From: Olavius algarvensis associated proteobacterium Delta 3
GTDB lineage: Bacteria > Desulfobacterota > Desulfobacteria > Desulfobacterales > CAFBRK01
Assembly: GCA_903231505.1 (NCBI GenBank)
Contig: CAFBRK010000133.1
Location: 186,001-250,000, forward strand
Direction: 5' to 3'
DNA length: 64,000 nucleotides
Shown here: piece by piece, positions 33,759 through 41,787 of the stretch
Position numbering within the stretch: position 1 is the first letter of the stretch
How the letters are laid out: the number at the start of each line of letters is the position of its first letter
Position numbers and translations under genes: made by a program
Notes under the pieces: generated by a model
The model's input: only the letters and a program-made list of their open reading frames with translations
What the model was told of the DNA's origin: nothing
Database searches by the model: none

Positions 33759-34970
33759 ATGTCTATCTTAGCCGAATGTCCAACATGCCGAAATAAGCAG
33801 AGCAACAAAAATCGGCTCTGTAAATGCGGTGAGAATTTGATCAAGGCAAAGCGGTCACGGCGAGTGCGGTATTGGATTAATTATCGATTGCCAGGAGGGA
33901 AACAGAGGCGCGAACCTGTGGGCTATTCGATTGAAGAGGCCAAAGACGCTGATGGGAAACGGCGTGGCCAAAAACGCGAGGGGCGAATATTTGAGCTTTT
34001 GCCAGATTCAAAAATTACATTTAACGAGTTGACCGAATGGTATTTGAGCTTAGAGAAAGTCAAGGCACTGAAGTCCTACTGGTTGGTAAAACTGTCCATC
34101 AATAAGTTTAATACCGTATTTGGTGACCTGATCGTCAGCAGCATTGAGCTTGCTGATTTGGAAAATTATCAGATCAGAAGGAGGAGAGCAGGGAAGGCCG
34201 ATGCAACTATCGACCACGAAATCGGCAAAACCAAGACAATGGTATTTAAAGCCTTTGAAAATAGAATGGCTGGGGCAGACACGCTGAGAACCTTCAAACA
34301 GGTAAAAAAGATGCTCAAAAAGGGCTCCGATGTACGCGATAGGATTTTGTCACTCGATGAATACAACAGAATCATGGGCCATTTAGCCGACCATTTAAAG
34401 CCAGTGTTGGCTACCGCATACTATACTGGGATGAGAAAGAACGAGATCCTGACGCTTAAATGGGACCAAGTTGATTTGAAAAACAGAATGATTCGACTCG
34501 AAGCGGCCGACACCAAAGACAGCGAAGCGCGAAACGTTCCAATCAATGAAACTCTGTTCGACATCTTGGTCAGTTTGCCGAACCGCATACAGAATAGCGA
34601 CAGTGACGATCATGTTTTTCAATACCGAGGAACACCAATCACCGACATTCGGACAGGTCTACGGAAGGCATGTGCAAAGGCCAAGGTAGTTTACGGTCGA
34701 TTTGAGCGGGGAGGTTTCGTTTTCCATGATCTCCGACACACCTTTAATACCAACATGAGAAAGGCAGGGGTAACTGACTCGGTTATTATGGAGATCACAG
34801 GGCACTCAACTCGGGAAATGTTTGACCGATATAACACGATTGATAACGACGACACTCGGCAGGCGATTGACCAACTCGATGCGTTTTTGCAAAGTGTTGA
34901 CAAACCGTTGACTAAATCGGGAATCGAATCAGAAAAAATGAAAAGCGTATCAGAGCAAAAAGTTAATTGA
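33759..34970 (+). CDS. int: tyrosine integrase of the island
   Basis: A 403-aa tyrosine recombinase. Residues ~1-35 carry a zinc ribbon (CPTCRNKQSNKNRLCKCG), followed by an AP2-like arm-binding region (YWINYRLPGGKQRREPVGY). Residues ~85-175 are the core-binding SAM-like domain. The catalytic domain shows TGMRKNEILTLKW (Arg I, ~residue 225), FHDLRHTFNTN (HxxR, ~325), GHSTREMF (His III, ~349) and the nucleophile in FDRYN (~358). GGAGG precedes ATG 33759. It is oriented toward the tRNA and stops 86 bp before the attachment repeat. It presumably catalyses integration into the tRNA-Leu 3' end; the 3' end of its own gene contains candidate arm sites. Confidence 0.93.
   Translation: MSILAECPTCRNKQSNKNRLCKCGENLIKAKRSRRVRYWINYRLPGGKQRREPVGYSIEEAKDADGKRRGQKREGRIFELLPDSKITFNELTEWYLSLEKVKALKSYWLVKLSINKFNTVFGDLIVSSIELADLENYQIRRRRAGKADATIDHEIGKTKTMVFKAFENRMAGADTLRTFKQVKKMLKKGSDVRDRILSLDEYNRIMGHLADHLKPVLATAYYTGMRKNEILTLKWDQVDLKNRMIRLEAADTKDSEARNVPINETLFDILVSLPNRIQNSDSDDHVFQYRGTPITDIRTGLRKACAKAKVVYGRFERGGFVFHDLRHTFNTNMRKAGVTDSVIMEITGHSTREMFDRYNTIDNDDTRQAIDQLDAFLQSVDKPLTKSGIESEKMKSVSEQKVN
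34895..34916 (+). repeat. candidate integrase arm-binding sites (right end)
   Basis: TGTTGACAAAC and CGTTGACTAAA lie in tandem with 11-bp period inside the integrase 3' end, matching the perfect pair at 11780-11801 (9/11 and 10/11). The block ends 139 bp before the right attachment repeat, mirroring the left side. Confidence 0.55.
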
Positions 34971-35013
34971 TGTATGCTTGTACGTGTATATCGTGTAGAA
35001 TAATTAAAAATAA

Positions 35014-35045
35014 AGGGTTTACCGAAGACTATATCGATAAACCCT
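35014..35045 (-). terminator. terminator for tRNA-Leu supplied by the island
   Basis: AGGGTTTA (35014-35021) pairs with TAAACCCT (35038-35045). On the minus strand it is followed by TTATTTTTAATT. It lies 12 bp beyond the tRNA 3' end and replaces the displaced chromosomal terminator at 11541. It may also end integrase transcription. Confidence 0.7.
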
Positions 35046-35055
35046 TGTCATTTCT

Positions 35056-35112
35056 ATGGTGCCGAAGGCCGGACTTGAACCGGCACGGCCGTAGGCCACT
35101 ACCCCCTCAAGA
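35056..35112 (-). repeat. attachment-site repeat, right copy (within the intact tRNA-Leu)
   Basis: Identical over 57 bp to 11582-11638. It spans the tRNA from the anticodon loop to the CCA end, so integration restored an intact tRNA here. Confidence 0.95.
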
Positions 35113-35143
35113 TAGCGTGTCTACCAAATTCCACCACTTCGGC
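35057..35143 (-). tRNA. leuU: tRNA-Leu (anticodon GAG)
   Basis: 87 nt with encoded CCA. Acceptor GCCGAAG pairs with CTTCGGC; the T arm is GCCGG-TTCAAGT-CCGGC; the anticodon stem CTATC/GGTAG holds loop TTGAGGG with anticodon GAG; a long variable arm is present as expected for tRNA-Leu. It starts 11 bp after secG on the same strand, as in the secG-leuU arrangement of enterobacteria. Confidence 0.95.
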
Positions 35144-35153
35144 ACGTCACATG

Positions 35154-35519
35154 TTATTCCCCGGAGGCCGGTTGGGCGGGCGCCGGAGTTTCAGCTGTCT
35201 GCGGGGGGGCCGCCGGCACTGCCGGTGCGGATTGTTCCGTTGTTTGTTCCAACGGAGGCGGACTGTCGGTCATGATAGAGTCGACCGGCGTGCGGCCGGA
35301 CATATACGCCAGCACCAGGGAGGTCACCATGAAGATGATGGCTGCCCCTGTGGTCAGTTTTCCCATAAATCCGGCACCGCCGGTACTGCCAAATAGCGTC
35401 TGGCTGGAACCGCCCCCGAAGGAGGCGCCCATATCCGCCCCTTTTCCGGTCTGCAGCAGCACGATCAGAATCAATGCGATGCTGACGACAACGTGAATAA
35501 CGATAATCGGAATCGACAT
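35154..35519 (-). CDS. secG: preprotein translocase subunit SecG
   Basis: A 121-aa membrane protein with two helices (IPIIVIHVVVSIALILIVLL and LTTGAAIIFMVTSLVLAYMS) joined by the typical Gly/Ser loop FGGGSSQTLFGSTGGAGF. SecG assists SecYE in protein translocation across the inner membrane. The C-terminal ~35 residues are a Pro/Ala/Glu-rich extension common in deltaproteobacterial SecG. It is the last protein gene before tRNA-Leu and follows tpiA, a widely conserved order. Confidence 0.95.
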   Translation of the reverse strand: MSIPIIVIHVVVSIALILIVLLQTGKGADMGASFGGGSSQTLFGSTGGAGFMGKLTTGAAIIFMVTSLVLAYMSGRTPVDSIMTDSPPPLEQTTEQSAPAVPAAPPQTAETPAPAQPASGE

Positions 35520-35682
35520 GGAATCTATTTATTCCTTTTTAACTTGATTATTCGCCTCTGCTTTTGAGAGCGAGGCGGAAATGCCACGCAGCGGAGTAGC
35601 GCGTGACGGTATCAGATTAGAAAAACCCTAGTTTAGGGTGTCTTTCGCCCGTTAAGCGACATCGTCGCGTTTCATAAAATCG

Positions 35683-36453
35683 TTACACGATTTTATTCTG
35701 ATAGGTTACAATCTGGATGAACGTATCCGGGTCCAGGCTTGCTCCGCCGACCAGGGCGCCGTCGACATCCGGCTGGTCCATGAGTTCACGCACATTGCTC
35801 GGCTTGACGCTGCCCCCGTAAAGGATGCGTAAACCGGCGGCGAACTCGTCGCCGAATGTCTTTTCGACCAGGCCCCGCACATATCGATGCGCTTCCTGGG
35901 CCTGGACGCTGGTGGCCGTCTTGCCGGTGCCGATGGCCCACACCGGCTCATAGGCAACCACAAGCCGCTCCAGATCCGTTAAAGAGAAACTTTCTAACCC
36001 CATTTGAACCTGTTTGTCAAGTACCGCAAAGGTTTCCCCGGCATCGCGCTCGGCTTCGGTTTCCCCGATGCACAGGACCGGCACCAGCCTGGCGTCGACG
36101 GCTGCACGGATCTTTCGGTTCACGTTTTCATCGGTTTCGCCAAAAAACTGCCGCCGTTCGGAATGTCCGATAATGACGTGGGAACAGCCGGCGGACTGAA
36201 TCATGGCGGCCGATACCTCGCCGGTATAGGCGCCCTCGGTTTCCCAGTACAGGTTCTGAGCACCCAGGGCGACAATGGATCCTCGAAGCACGTCTGCCAC
36301 GGGAAACAGCGCGGTGTAGGCCGGCGCGATCATGACATCCACGTTCAGACCTCCCGGAATCAGGCCGGCAAGCCGCTCCGCGGCATTCACGGCCTCCGGG
36401 CATGTTTTGTACATCTTCCAGTTACCGGCGATCAACGGCGTTCGGTTTCCCAT
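35683..36453 (-). CDS. tpiA: triosephosphate isomerase
   Basis: A 256-aa TIM barrel with the family motifs: GNWKMYKT at the N terminus (Asn/Lys of the active site), IIGHSERR (catalytic His), VAYEPVWAIGTGKTA (catalytic Glu and loop 6) and LYGGSVKPSN (phosphate site). It interconverts dihydroxyacetone phosphate and glyceraldehyde 3-phosphate in the cytoplasm. It lies between gap and secG on the minus strand. The pgk gene that often sits between gap and tpiA is absent here. Confidence 0.97.
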   Translation of the reverse strand: MGNRTPLIAGNWKMYKTCPEAVNAAERLAGLIPGGLNVDVMIAPAYTALFPVADVLRGSIVALGAQNLYWETEGAYTGEVSAAMIQSAGCSHVIIGHSERRQFFGETDENVNRKIRAAVDARLVPVLCIGETEAERDAGETFAVLDKQVQMGLESFSLTDLERLVVAYEPVWAIGTGKTATSVQAQEAHRYVRGLVEKTFGDEFAAGLRILYGGSVKPSNVRELMDQPDVDGALVGGASLDPDTFIQIVTYQNKIV

Positions 36454-36544
36454 ATGCGTTTTCCTTTATGTAATACCCAATAACGAGTACCCAATACCCG
36501 GTTCCTATTTGCAAATACCCAATACCGAATACCCATTATCTGTC
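36454..36544. repeat. short direct repeats between gap and tpiA
   Basis: ATACCCAATA-type words recur several times in 91 bp (AATACCCAATAACGAGTACC, CCAATACCCGG, AAATACCCAATACCGAATAC). It is a low-complexity spacer of the kind also seen at 39.7 and 52.6-52.9 kb. Confidence 0.6.
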
Positions 36545-37549
36545 TTATAGCTGTTTCCCGATCATGGCGGCCAGATCCACCATTCGGCTGGAATAGCCTA
36601 CTTCGTTGTCGTACCAGGACATCACCTTGACCATGTCGCCGATGGCATAGGTGGTCATGCCGTCCACGATGGACGACAGGGTGGACCCGTTGTAATCGGA
36701 GGAAACCAGCGGCAGTTCACTGAAGCCGAGGATCCCGGACAGGGACGTTTCGGATGCGGATTTCATCGCCGCGTTCACATCGGATTCGGTGACTCCGGAT
36801 TTTTCCAGGGTGGCGACCAGGTCGACGATGGACACATTGGGTGTGGGCACCCGGATGGCCAGACCGTTCAGCTTTCCGGACAGCTCCGGCAGCACCAGGG
36901 AGACGGCCCTTGCGGCGCCCGTGGTGGTCGGGATCATGGACATAGCGGCTGCCCGGGCGCGACGAAGGTCCTTGTGCGGGAAATCCAGCAGTCGCTGATC
37001 CCCCGTGTAGGAGTGGATCGTTGTCATCAGCCCGTGCTGGATGCCGAAATTCTCCAGCAGCACCTTGGCCACCGGCGCCAGGCAGTTGGTGGTACAGGAT
37101 GCATTGGAAATAATGTGATGTTCCTTTGGGTTATACTGGGTGTCGTTGACCCCCATGACGATCGTGATGTCCGGGTCTTTGGCAGGCGCTGAAATAACCA
37201 CTTTCCGGGCCCCCCCGGACAGGTGTTTGGCGGCACTTTCGGCATCCCGGAAAAGCCCGGTGCACTCGGCCACGATCGCTGCCCCGTAGTCCCCCCAGGG
37301 GATCTGTGCCGGATCCTTGATGGATGTAATGGCCACCGGGGACCCGTCCACGACGATGGCATTTGCTTCCGTGGTTATGGTTCGGTCAAGGGTCCCGTGA
37401 ACCGAATCATAGGTGAGCAGGTGCCCCATGGTCTCGGTGTCCATCAAATCGTTAATGCCCACTACGGTGACATCCGGATGGTTCAGGGCGGCCCGGAACA
37501 CCATGCGACCGATCCGTCCAAAACCGTTTATCCCTATCTTTATACCCAT
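36545..37549 (-). CDS. gap: glyceraldehyde-3-phosphate dehydrogenase, type I
   Basis: A 334-aa NAD(P)-dependent enzyme. The Rossmann start INGFGRIGRMVFRAAL, the catalytic SNASCTTNCLAP (active-site Cys at ~154) and the C-terminal WYDNEVGYSSRMVDL are diagnostic. The residue after the second beta strand is Asp in NDLMD, favouring NAD+. It performs the phosphorylating oxidation of glyceraldehyde 3-phosphate. It ends 91 bp before tpiA and follows a PTS EIIA gene by 11 bp. Confidence 0.97.
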   Translation of the reverse strand: MGIKIGINGFGRIGRMVFRAALNHPDVTVVGINDLMDTETMGHLLTYDSVHGTLDRTITTEANAIVVDGSPVAITSIKDPAQIPWGDYGAAIVAECTGLFRDAESAAKHLSGGARKVVISAPAKDPDITIVMGVNDTQYNPKEHHIISNASCTTNCLAPVAKVLLENFGIQHGLMTTIHSYTGDQRLLDFPHKDLRRARAAAMSMIPTTTGAARAVSLVLPELSGKLNGLAIRVPTPNVSIVDLVATLEKSGVTESDVNAAMKSASETSLSGILGFSELPLVSSDYNGSTLSSIVDGMTTYAIGDMVKVMSWYDNEVGYSSRMVDLAAMIGKQL

Positions 37550-37560
37550 TTTGCCTCCTT

Positions 37561-37986
37561 CTATTCGCGTTTGTTTCCGCGGAGAATTCCGCTGGCCAGG
37601 GAAATGCTTTTTTTCCCGTACGCTTCCAGAGTTGATGACAGATCCGACAGATGGCTTTTACCGCGGCTGTTCACAGCCTTGATCAGGATGGGAAGGTTGA
37701 CCCCTGAAATGACCTCGATGCGCCCTTCCTCAAGAAACGAATAGCTCAGGTTGGAGGGCGTCCCCCCGAACATGTCGGTCATAATCAGCACGCCCCGGCG
37801 CTGATCGACGGACTTGATCCCTTCCACGATTTTTGCCCTGAGGCGTTCGGCCTTCTCGTTAAGATCTATGGATATCGCTGTGACGGATTCCGGCCGGGAA
37901 CCCAACACGAATTCCGATGCCTCGATCAAGGCCTCACCCAAACTGCTGTGCGTCACGAGAACAATTCCAATCACTGAATCTTGCAT
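37561..37986 (-). CDS. PTS EIIA component, mannose/fructose family
   Basis: A 141-aa EIIA-Man-type domain. The phosphorylated histidine is in VTHSSLGEAL near the N terminus; VLIMTDMFGGTPSN is the second conserved strand; GVNLPILIKAVNSR follows. It accepts phosphate from HPr-like proteins. In deltaproteobacteria such lone EIIA proteins beside rapZ and ptsN are parts of a regulatory nitrogen-type phosphorelay and not of sugar uptake. No permease subunit is nearby. It lies between rapZ and gap. Confidence 0.9.
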   Translation of the reverse strand: MQDSVIGIVLVTHSSLGEALIEASEFVLGSRPESVTAISIDLNEKAERLRAKIVEGIKSVDQRRGVLIMTDMFGGTPSNLSYSFLEEGRIEVISGVNLPILIKAVNSRGKSHLSDLSSTLEAYGKKSISLASGILRGNKRE

Positions 37987-38180
37987 CTCAATCCTTCGAT
38001 TCTACCCGGAATCGGAGAAAGCTGACTCCGTGGCCGGGGCTCTACGGATAACATGCGTCGAACGGGGAAGGATTTAATTTGTCAACGATTCATGCAAGGC
38101 GCGTGCTGAAAACGGCGGTTTTGGTTTTCAAGCCGGCGTCGCGGCAGGAGAATGCTTCGGATACGTCGATCATATCCGGG

Positions 38181-39050
38181 CTACCGTTGGTGAATATCCC
38201 TATGGTTCAGTTCAACACGATGTTCCACTTGTTTAAGGTGCTCAAATAGTTGCCGGGCGACGACAACGGATCGATGCCGGCCACCGGTGCAACCAACGGC
38301 AATGGTCAGAAACGCTTTACCTTCCTTTTTATATAACGGTATCAGATAGTCAAGCAGGTTCAAAAATTTGTCTAAAAATAAGCGTGTTTGCCTGTTGTTC
38401 AAGACAAAAGATTGAACCGTTTCGTTTTCTCCGTCGAGGTGCTTGAGACGGGGCTCGAAATAAGGGTTGGGAAGAAACCGGACGTCCATGATCAGATCCG
38501 CCTCCCTGGGTGAACCGAATTTGAACCCGAAGGACATGATGTTCACACGCATGGGGGCCAGCTCGACACTCTTTTCGGCAATGTCCTGTATCATGCTTTT
38601 AAGATCATGAACACTTGCCTGGGAGGTGTCGATCACATACTCGGCCTCCCCGCGCAGATCCTCGAGTTTCTCTTTTTCCGCTTCAATTGCCTGGGACAAG
38701 GTCCGGCCTTTCCGGGCCAGGGGATGCTGGCGGCGGGATTGACTGTAGCGTCGGAGCAAGGTATCCCGGTCGGCTTCGAGAAACACAATTTCGATGGGGT
38801 ATCCCTTGTCACCAAGTGTGCCCAGGATCGTCTTGTAGCTGCTGAGAAATCCCTTTTCCCGCAAGTCCATGACAAAGGCAAACCCGGTGGCGTCCGAGGC
38901 TCCCTCCAAGGGCAGCTCGAGAAATTTGGGAAGCATGGCGACCGGCATATTATCCACACAGTAAAATCCGGCATCTTCCAGTGCGGCGATGGCCGTACTC
39001 TTGCCGGATCCGGAACGCCCGGTAATGATGAGCAGGGTAGGGAGCGTCAC
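38181..39050 (-). CDS. rapZ: RNase adapter protein RapZ
   Basis: A 289-aa P-loop protein. Walker A is GRSGSGKSTA near the start; FVMDLRE and FLEADRDTLLRRYSQSRRQH follow; the C-terminal domain holds FGFKFGSPREADLIMDVRFL and the phosphate-binding AVGCTGGRHRSVVVA. In E. coli it binds a small RNA and directs RNase E to it to control GlmS; in deltaproteobacteria the role is less studied. Its position in rpoN-hpf-ptsN-rapZ is the classical one. About 130 bp separate it from ptsN. Confidence 0.95.
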   Translation of the reverse strand: MTLPTLLIITGRSGSGKSTAIAALEDAGFYCVDNMPVAMLPKFLELPLEGASDATGFAFVMDLREKGFLSSYKTILGTLGDKGYPIEIVFLEADRDTLLRRYSQSRRQHPLARKGRTLSQAIEAEKEKLEDLRGEAEYVIDTSQASVHDLKSMIQDIAEKSVELAPMRVNIMSFGFKFGSPREADLIMDVRFLPNPYFEPRLKHLDGENETVQSFVLNNRQTRLFLDKFLNLLDYLIPLYKKEGKAFLTIAVGCTGGRHRSVVVARQLFEHLKQVEHRVELNHRDIHQR

Positions 39051-39182
39051 GGCTCTGATCCTAGCGTCTGATATTGTCGTCTTTTAGTTTTCAAATCATC
39101 AAAAGGTGAATTGGATTAGGATTACATGAAAGGGAGAGGACCGGATAGCCGATGTCATGTCCCGAATGAAATTTCCATTGCG

Positions 39183-39641
39183 CTAGAAATCTTCGTCCTC
39201 GCTTTTCAGAATGTCATATATTTCGTCGCGATTTGTCGCCCGCATCAGCATTTCTTTAAAGGGCTCGTTTTTGAGAATTCGGGATATCCGGGCCAGCATC
39301 TTCAGGTGCAGCCCCGTGGAGTTTTCCGGTGTCACCAAGAGAAAGAAGATGTGCGTGGGCCGCCCATCTATGGAATCGAAATCCACACCCTTTCGACTGA
39401 GCCCGAAGCCGAGGAGCAAATCATCGAGGCCCTTCAATTTGCCGTGGGGGATGCCGATACCGCCCCCGATTCCGGTGCTGCCCAGTTGCTCCCTGTCCAT
39501 CAGAACCCGAACCAGCTCTTCCGGAGTCACATTGGCATGGGGGGCGACGGGTGTTACCAGTTCTTCAAGAACCCTTTTTTTATCCCGTGCCGTCAGGTTG
39601 GGCAAAATGGCTTCCGGCTGTAATACATCAAGTATTTTCAT
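39183..39641 (-). CDS. ptsN: PTS IIA-Ntr protein
   Basis: A 152-aa protein from ATG 39641 (MKILDVLQPEAILPNLTARD). A longer frame to 39809 only reads through tandem repeats and is rejected. The phosphorylated histidine is in GGIGIPHGKL, and the domain ends with ILKSEDEDF. IIA-Ntr is the output of the nitrogen PTS, regulating potassium transport and sigma-54 related functions. It is separated from hpf by 164 bp of repeats. Confidence 0.95.
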   Translation of the reverse strand: MKILDVLQPEAILPNLTARDKKRVLEELVTPVAPHANVTPEELVRVLMDREQLGSTGIGGGIGIPHGKLKGLDDLLLGFGLSRKGVDFDSIDGRPTHIFFLLVTPENSTGLHLKMLARISRILKNEPFKEMLMRATNRDEIYDILKSEDEDF

Positions 39642-39662
39642 AGGGTTGGTGTTTAGAAAGTC

Positions 39663-39718
39663 GTGTTTGGTGTTTGGTGTACAGTGTTTCGTGTTTGGTG
39701 TTTGGTGTACAGTGTTTC
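39663..39718. repeat. perfect tandem repeat, two 28-bp units
   Basis: The 28-bp unit beginning GTGTTTGGTGTTTGGTGTAC occurs twice back to back, and degenerate copies (GTGTTTTGTGATTGG, GTGTTTTGTATTTTGGG) continue to about 39780. It lies between hpf and ptsN. Confidence 0.9.
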
Positions 39719-39805
39719 GTGTTTTGTGATTGGTATCCGGTGTTTTGTATTTTGGGTATGGAATTTTATTTTTGGAATTTGGTATTTGCGCGGACCCCGG
39801 TCGGC

Positions 39806-40339
39806 TCAAATGATCGGCTGGATCAGGCAGAAATTTCCGGACTTGCGCCGATACAGCACGTTGACCTGATCAGACCTGGCGTTGGTGAATACCAGAAAAT
39901 TGTCATTGACCAGTTTTAGCTGCATCAGCGCCTCTTCCACATCCATCGGCTTGTACTCAATACTCTCGACCATCAGCTCACCGGAGCTGTCCTCCGGCTC
40001 CAATGCGGATGCTTCGGTCATGGTCCCGAGTTCCTTGGCCTTGAAACCGCCCCGCCGTTCCCGGATCTTTTCCTTGGATTTTTTAATCTGTTTGTCCAGT
40101 TTGTCCAGGACCATGTCGATGGCCGAATACATGTCTTCAGTCTCTTCCTTTCCGATGATATTGAGGCGATCCCCGATGATCGTGATCTCGGCGATATGCC
40201 GGAATTTTTCTACCGACAAAACGACGTTCGCCTCTGCCGGGTTGTGCAGGTATTTATCAAACCGGTCCAATTTTTCGCTGACATAGGCTTTCAAATGATC
40301 GGACGGAGCCAATTTTTTGAAGGTAACCGATGTTTGCAT
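39806..40339 (-). CDS. hpf: ribosome hibernation promoting factor (long form)
   Basis: A 177-aa protein: the N-terminal ~100 residues are the RaiA/HPF fold (MQTSVTFKKLAPSDHLKAY, AEITIIGDRLNIIGKEE, DMYSAIDMVLDKLDKQIKKS), and the C-terminal ~60 residues (KPMDVEEALMQLKLVNDNFL, then VFTNARSDQVNVLYRRKSG) form the dimerisation domain of long HPF, which makes 100S ribosome dimers in resting cells. It lies 13 bp after rpoN in the operon. Confidence 0.95.
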   Translation of the reverse strand: MQTSVTFKKLAPSDHLKAYVSEKLDRFDKYLHNPAEANVVLSVEKFRHIAEITIIGDRLNIIGKEETEDMYSAIDMVLDKLDKQIKKSKEKIRERRGGFKAKELGTMTEASALEPEDSSGELMVESIEYKPMDVEEALMQLKLVNDNFLVFTNARSDQVNVLYRRKSGNFCLIQPII

Positions 40340-40352
40340 AGAGCATCTCCCG

Positions 40353-41786
40353 TTAAATCTGTTTCCGTTTGTTGGAGGGCAGTACCTTCAGCATTTCACG
40401 GTACTTGGCGACGGTGCGCCGAGCGATATCGATGTTCGAATCTTTCAGAAGTTGGGCAATCTTGCTGTCGCTGTATGGTTTCCGAGGATTCTCGTTTTCG
40501 ATGATCTGCTTGATTCTCGCCATAACGCTGGCAGACGCGACGGAGCCGCCGTGAACGCGATTGATGGAACTGTTGAAGAAGTATTTCAGTTCGAAGATGC
40601 CTTGCGGCGTGTAGGCGTATTTATTGGTTGTGACCCGGCTGATGGTCGATTCATGCATGCCGATATCCTGGGCCACATCCCGGAGTACCATCGGTTTCAG
40701 AAAGGCAATGCCCTGATCGAAGAACTCCCTTTGAAAGCTGACGATACTTTCCATGACTTTGTAAATCGTTTTTTGGCGTTGATGAATGCTGCGAATCAGC
40801 CAAGCGGCAGATCTCATTTTGTCCTGGATGTAATCCTTGGCCTTTGTCGAGACCTTTTCGCTTCCGGTGATCGCCTCTTTATAGAACGAATTGACACGCA
40901 GTTTCGGCATCCCGTCATCGTTGAGCATGATCACGAAGTCATCATCCATCTTGTAAACGTAGATATCGGGATTGATGTAAACCGGCTCGTCTTCGGAGAA
41001 TTCCCGCCCCGGTCGGGGTTCAAGGCCCTTGATGATGTTGACAGCCGTCACAACGGTGTCCATGTCGACTTTCAGTGCCTTGCAGATGGCTTTGTAATTT
41101 TTATTCTCGAGATGGTTGAGATGGTTGGTGATGATCTCGGTGACCACTGTGTCGTCCAGACCCAGGTGGTGGGCCTGAATCAGCAGACACTCGCTGATGT
41201 TTCTGGAACAGACGCCGATTGGATCAAAGGTTTGTAGGATGGCCAGGACCGCTTCCACCATTTCAGGCGATGCGCCGCTTGTTTCGACCAGATCGTCATA
41301 ATCCATGTCCAGATAGCCGTCGCGGTTCAGATTGCCGATGATCAGGCTCCCGACCCGCTCTTCTTCATTGGAGGGGAGCGTCATCAGCAGCTGCCAGAGC
41401 AAGTGATCGCTGAGCGATTTTTTGGCGGATACAAACGTCTCGAAACGGGGGGTGTCCCTGCTTTCTGTCTCGTAGGAGATTCGACCGGGAGAGTTGTATT
41501 CATCGATGTAGTTGCTCCAATCGATATCCTCGGTCAAATTTTCCTTGATCTGGACTTCATCGGCGGCGGCCGGCTCGGCGGGCACCGATTCGGTCTGCTG
41601 ACGGGCCTGATCTTCTGGCGCTGTCTCCTGGACCTCTTCCAGAGTGGGGTTCTCCTCGAGTTCCTGGCGGATCATGTCCACCAGTTCCAGCCGTGACAGC
41701 TGCAGGAGCTTGATGGCCATCTGCAGCTGCGGGGTCATGATTAGCTGCTGGGTCAGCCGCAATTGTTGTCTGAGTTCTATTGCCAT
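40353..41786 (-). CDS. rpoN: RNA polymerase sigma-54 factor
   Basis: A 477-aa protein with all three regions: region I (LRQQLRLTQQLIMTPQLQMA, Gln/Leu-rich activator-responsive part), an acidic region II, and region III ending in the RpoN box ARRTVAKYREM that reads the -24 element; the HTH preceding it includes HESTISRVTTNKY. It recruits RNA polymerase to -24/-12 promoters opened by AAA+ activators. The start overlaps nothing, 1 bp from lptB. Confidence 0.97.
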   Translation of the reverse strand: MAIELRQQLRLTQQLIMTPQLQMAIKLLQLSRLELVDMIRQELEENPTLEEVQETAPEDQARQQTESVPAEPAAADEVQIKENLTEDIDWSNYIDEYNSPGRISYETESRDTPRFETFVSAKKSLSDHLLWQLLMTLPSNEEERVGSLIIGNLNRDGYLDMDYDDLVETSGASPEMVEAVLAILQTFDPIGVCSRNISECLLIQAHHLGLDDTVVTEIITNHLNHLENKNYKAICKALKVDMDTVVTAVNIIKGLEPRPGREFSEDEPVYINPDIYVYKMDDDFVIMLNDDGMPKLRVNSFYKEAITGSEKVSTKAKDYIQDKMRSAAWLIRSIHQRQKTIYKVMESIVSFQREFFDQGIAFLKPMVLRDVAQDIGMHESTISRVTTNKYAYTPQGIFELKYFFNSSINRVHGGSVASASVMARIKQIIENENPRKPYSDSKIAQLLKDSNIDIARRTVAKYREMLKVLPSNKRKQI

Positions 41787-41787
41787 C

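Larger units (their letters stand above)
11582..35112. mobile_element. 23.5-kb integrative genomic island inserted in tRNA-Leu(GAG)
   Basis: The element is bounded by a perfect 57-bp direct repeat (11582-11638 and 35056-35112) equal to the tRNA 3' half from the anticodon loop outward. A tyrosine integrase lies next to the intact tRNA, with an excisionase-like gene and a regulator. Most of the interior is clearly more AT-rich than the host. Contents in order: a hypothetical gene, a Mrr-NACHT gene, a serine recombinase, riboswitch-controlled PEP-CTERM genes, two integron-like gene cassettes, small phage-type genes, a possible replication protein and the integration module. No conjugation genes are seen, so it is probably a mobilisable or satellite-like island and not a full ICE. 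Confidence 0.92.

Noticed and set aside
11580..35120. CRISPR array or conjugation (type IV secretion) genes in the island
   Set aside because: No regularly spaced repeats and no relaxase, coupling protein or mating-pair genes were recognised.
39642..39809. 56-residue N-terminal extension of PtsN
   Set aside because: It is translated tandem repeat (recurring TPNTKH-type words) and PtsN proteins start at MKILD.
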